Assembly (NCBI GenBank): GCA_021432635.1
Contig: MU270045.1
Coordinates: forward strand, 522,867 to 586,866
Length of the DNA: 64,000 bases
Origin: Thozetella sp. PMI_491
Lineage: Eukaryota > Ascomycota > Sordariomycetes > Chaetosphaeriales > Chaetosphaeriaceae
Direction of reading: 5' to 3'
Part shown: positions 61,989 through 64,000 of the stretch, in pieces
How the letters are laid out: each line of letters opens with the position of its first letter
How positions within the stretch are numbered: the stretch's first letter is position 1
The notes under the pieces: model-generated
The model's database searches: none
Seen by the model: the letters and a program-made list of their open reading frames with translations, nothing else
What the model was told of the DNA's origin: nothing
Made by a program: the position numbers and the translations under genes

Positions 61989-63167
61989 CAGGGTTTGCGA
62001 ATGAGAAAAACGAGGCGAAGAAGGCCGTGTCTCGTGTGCTGGCGTAAGAAAGAAGGAGAAGAGAGAGATGGCCTGCGCTCAAATGGTGCAATGATGAATG
62101 GGATGTTCCATCTCATGCAGTGACCCCGGCAATGTGGTGGCTGCTTTGGCTGCACCTATCTTTTATGTAGGGCTTGGCTACGACCAAGATGCAAATGTTT
62201 TTTTTCTTGGGGTAAGAGCCCGGGTAGTCTCTCGTTTGCAGCCGCAGAAATGGTGACGTCCTAATGGTCTTCACTTTCCTCCCACAGAGGGAAGAAAAAA
62301 GTCCGCAAAGCTGAACCTCTCTCCTGAATATGGCGGCGTACTGCTGGTCTTTGGGCAATTAGCAACTGGTTGAGCTACGGGCACCCATGGACGAGTGAAG
62401 GCAGAAAGGCAACAATAGCTATCACCGCATGCAAACCCCCTCCTCTTCTTCCTCGTCTCATCACCCCAAAATACGTACCACAGGCAAAGATTGGCAAGGG
62501 ATAAGTAGGCCAGGCAGAAACTGCCCAGGGAAGAGTCGGCCGATCAAAGAGGGGGAAAAGTGACGAGTCTACAGATGGCAATCTGAGGGACAGCGCTGCC
62601 TTGGTTGGTGCTGCGAATGGGCCATTCTCGGGGCGTGAAAGGCTGGGCGATTACGCTCCAATGCTTGCGCTGGCTGCAAGCCCGAATGCATGTTTAATTA
62701 GTACCTGGTTCCCCCGCAGCCGCCGGGCCACGAGCGCACACGAGCGCAAGTAGTCCTTAGCACACTCCCGATGCCCAATCCAGACGGCGTGAAACCCCGC
62801 TGCAGTGCCGCTAAATTTGCCTGCTGTCTGACGGGAACCACCACTTTGGGCCTGCAGCCTATCCCATTCCATCATCCAAGACCCGAAGACCACCCTACCG
62901 CCGCGACCAACACTCTTGCCCCTTCAGCTTTTTGACGGCACCCACCAAAACCCGGCCAGGTTTCGCCGCAGCGCTTCACTCCTCTTCATCCACCCGACTT
63001 GTCCCACCGTCTCCTCGCCAAAGCGACCAACGCGCCCGTCGGTAGCCCGAACGACATTTTTTTTGTTTGGTGTGCCTCAGCTAGGTGGCCGACAGACAAG
63101 CCGACCCCTCGTCCGCTTCGCACGAGTTTCTTTGTCGAGCTGTGGCGGCACCTCTCTTTGTCACTTC
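61989..63167. promoter_or_regulatory. divergent promoter between AOS1 and the right-edge gene
   Basis: The 1.2 kb must contain two promoters. The right 250 bases are C/T-rich on the + strand and look like a leader. No TATA box or gene seen; short Ser/Arg-rich frames are not called. Confidence 0.5.
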
Positions 63168-64000
63168 ATGGTGAGTTCGTCCTGGGTACTGCCTCTTCAT
63201 GTCCGGGGGGACCTCTCCTTGCTCCATCCCTCCCCTCCAAGGATTCCCGGCGCAGCTCCGGGCGCTGTGTTTCGTTCCTAGACGCCCTCTGCCCTATCTG
63301 CTTATTACTGTGTTCCCTCCCGTCAGCCTTTGTGGGGAAATGTCCATCCGTGTCTTCCAGCCGATTCTAACTCTGCGTCTGTCTCCCCAGTCTAGTCGTC
63401 GTCTGCAACCCCCCGAGGATCCTGGTGATACGAGACACTCCTCCTCGCCACTGCCTGCGCTCCACCCGCAAGCCCGCTCGTCCGAGCGGACCGCCGGCCC
63501 GTCCCTTGTCACCATCCTCAATGGTCGTCCAGTCCTCAGGGTCCCTCCCAACGCGCGAGAAGAGCTGCTCCGAGCCCTAGGGGACTTCAACCAGAGCCTC
63601 CACGAGGCGCGCCGCTTCGTAGGCTCGCGCGACCAGGATCAGGACACGGACATGTCTTCCGGCCCGGGGAGGGACCTCCGGCGAAGATTTAATCGAGATC
63701 CCCCGTTGGCCAACGAGCCGCTGCCGAGCACGGCTTCTCCGAACCCACCGTCCCTTCCACCCCTCCGCTCTCTGGGGTCGAGGCGCGAGTCGAGTATGTC
63801 CGCGTCGCCAGGGGGGGTGGGCACTCGTTCCCGCTCGCTGGTGGCAAGATGGGCCAACAACTACCGCTCACTGAGCTCTATAACTTCGGACCTAGCGGAC
63901 CTGGATCGTAATCTAGAGAGCGCGAACTCGCACCTCCAGGCGTTACTGGACTACACCATTGAGAACCCATCACAACCCTACATGTCCACCCTTTCGCCCC
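63168..64000 (+). CDS. partial unknown fungal gene, start codon alone in first coding exon
   Basis: The model is ATG at 63168-63170, intron 63171-63390 (GTGAGT...CCCCAG with a TTCTAAC branch site), then an exon open from 63391 to the window end, about 204 residues so far. The frame begins M-SSRRLQPPEDPG, has the segment PSLVTILNGRPVLRVPPNA, the helix REELLRALGDFNQSLHEARR, a Ser/Arg/Pro-rich stretch, and a second probable helical region RWANNYRSLSSITSDLADLD followed by SANSHLQALLDY. Codon use is C/G-ending as in the neighbouring genes. I do not recognise the family; the rest of the gene lies outside the window. Coding status is likely, and the exact start is inferred from phase. Confidence 0.65.

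Overview
The window is nuclear DNA of a filamentous ascomycete, most likely a Sordariomycete. Genes lie on both strands, each with its own promoter. They are broken by short introns with GT(A/G)NGT donors, CTAAC/CTGAC-like branch sites and AG acceptors, and their proteins are Pezizomycotina housekeeping orthologues. There are no operons, tRNA or rRNA genes, transposons or CRISPR arrays that I can recognise. I could not fix the genus from sequence alone. All exon joins are mine, checked by reading-frame phase and by family resemblance, not by transcripts.

Layout. 0.3-8.5 kb: tafazzin (TAZ1, -), a NOSIP-type RING/U-box protein (+), an SLC25 carrier of probable peroxisomal type (-), a 2 kb gap, and the SAGA subunit Sgf73 (-). 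10.5-15.1 kb: the cyclin-dependent kinase Pho85 with a polyglutamine/histidine tail (+) and a secreted tannase/feruloyl-esterase (+). 15.6-25.5 kb: a coiled-coil, proline-rich fungal protein (-), a large nuclear-GTPase (SLIP-GC-like) gene with at least eight exons (-), and the cleavage factor CFIm25/NUDT21 (-). 27.1-32.9 kb: a vacuolar ABCC transporter of Ycf1 type (+) with unusually long introns. 32.9-45.8 kb: about 12.9 kb with no supportable gene, rich in homopolymer tracts and TACAGTAC-type palindromes. 45.8-47.8 kb: a YDR124W-like helical-bundle (DUF2841) protein (+). 51.4-53.6 kb: a tautomerase-superfamily enzyme (-) and rRNA methyltransferase Bmt5 (-). 54.6-58.1 kb: a large polyproline protein of unknown function (-). 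60.5-62 kb: SUMO E1 subunit Aos1 (-), divergent from a partial unknown gene (+) running off the right edge.

The genes do not form one pathway. They cover cardiolipin remodelling, chromatin and mRNA 3'-end processing, SUMO and ubiquitin conjugation, phosphate/cyclin signalling, detoxification and plant phenolic-ester breakdown. I see no biosynthetic cluster and nothing I can defend as a new multi-gene system. The most notable items are the GTPase gene with its problematic 30-nt gap, several extreme exon structures (a start codon alone in its exon, a 19-nt micro-exon holding a catalytic histidine, a GC-AG intron), the large gene-free block, and the dispersed TACAGTACTGTA motif.
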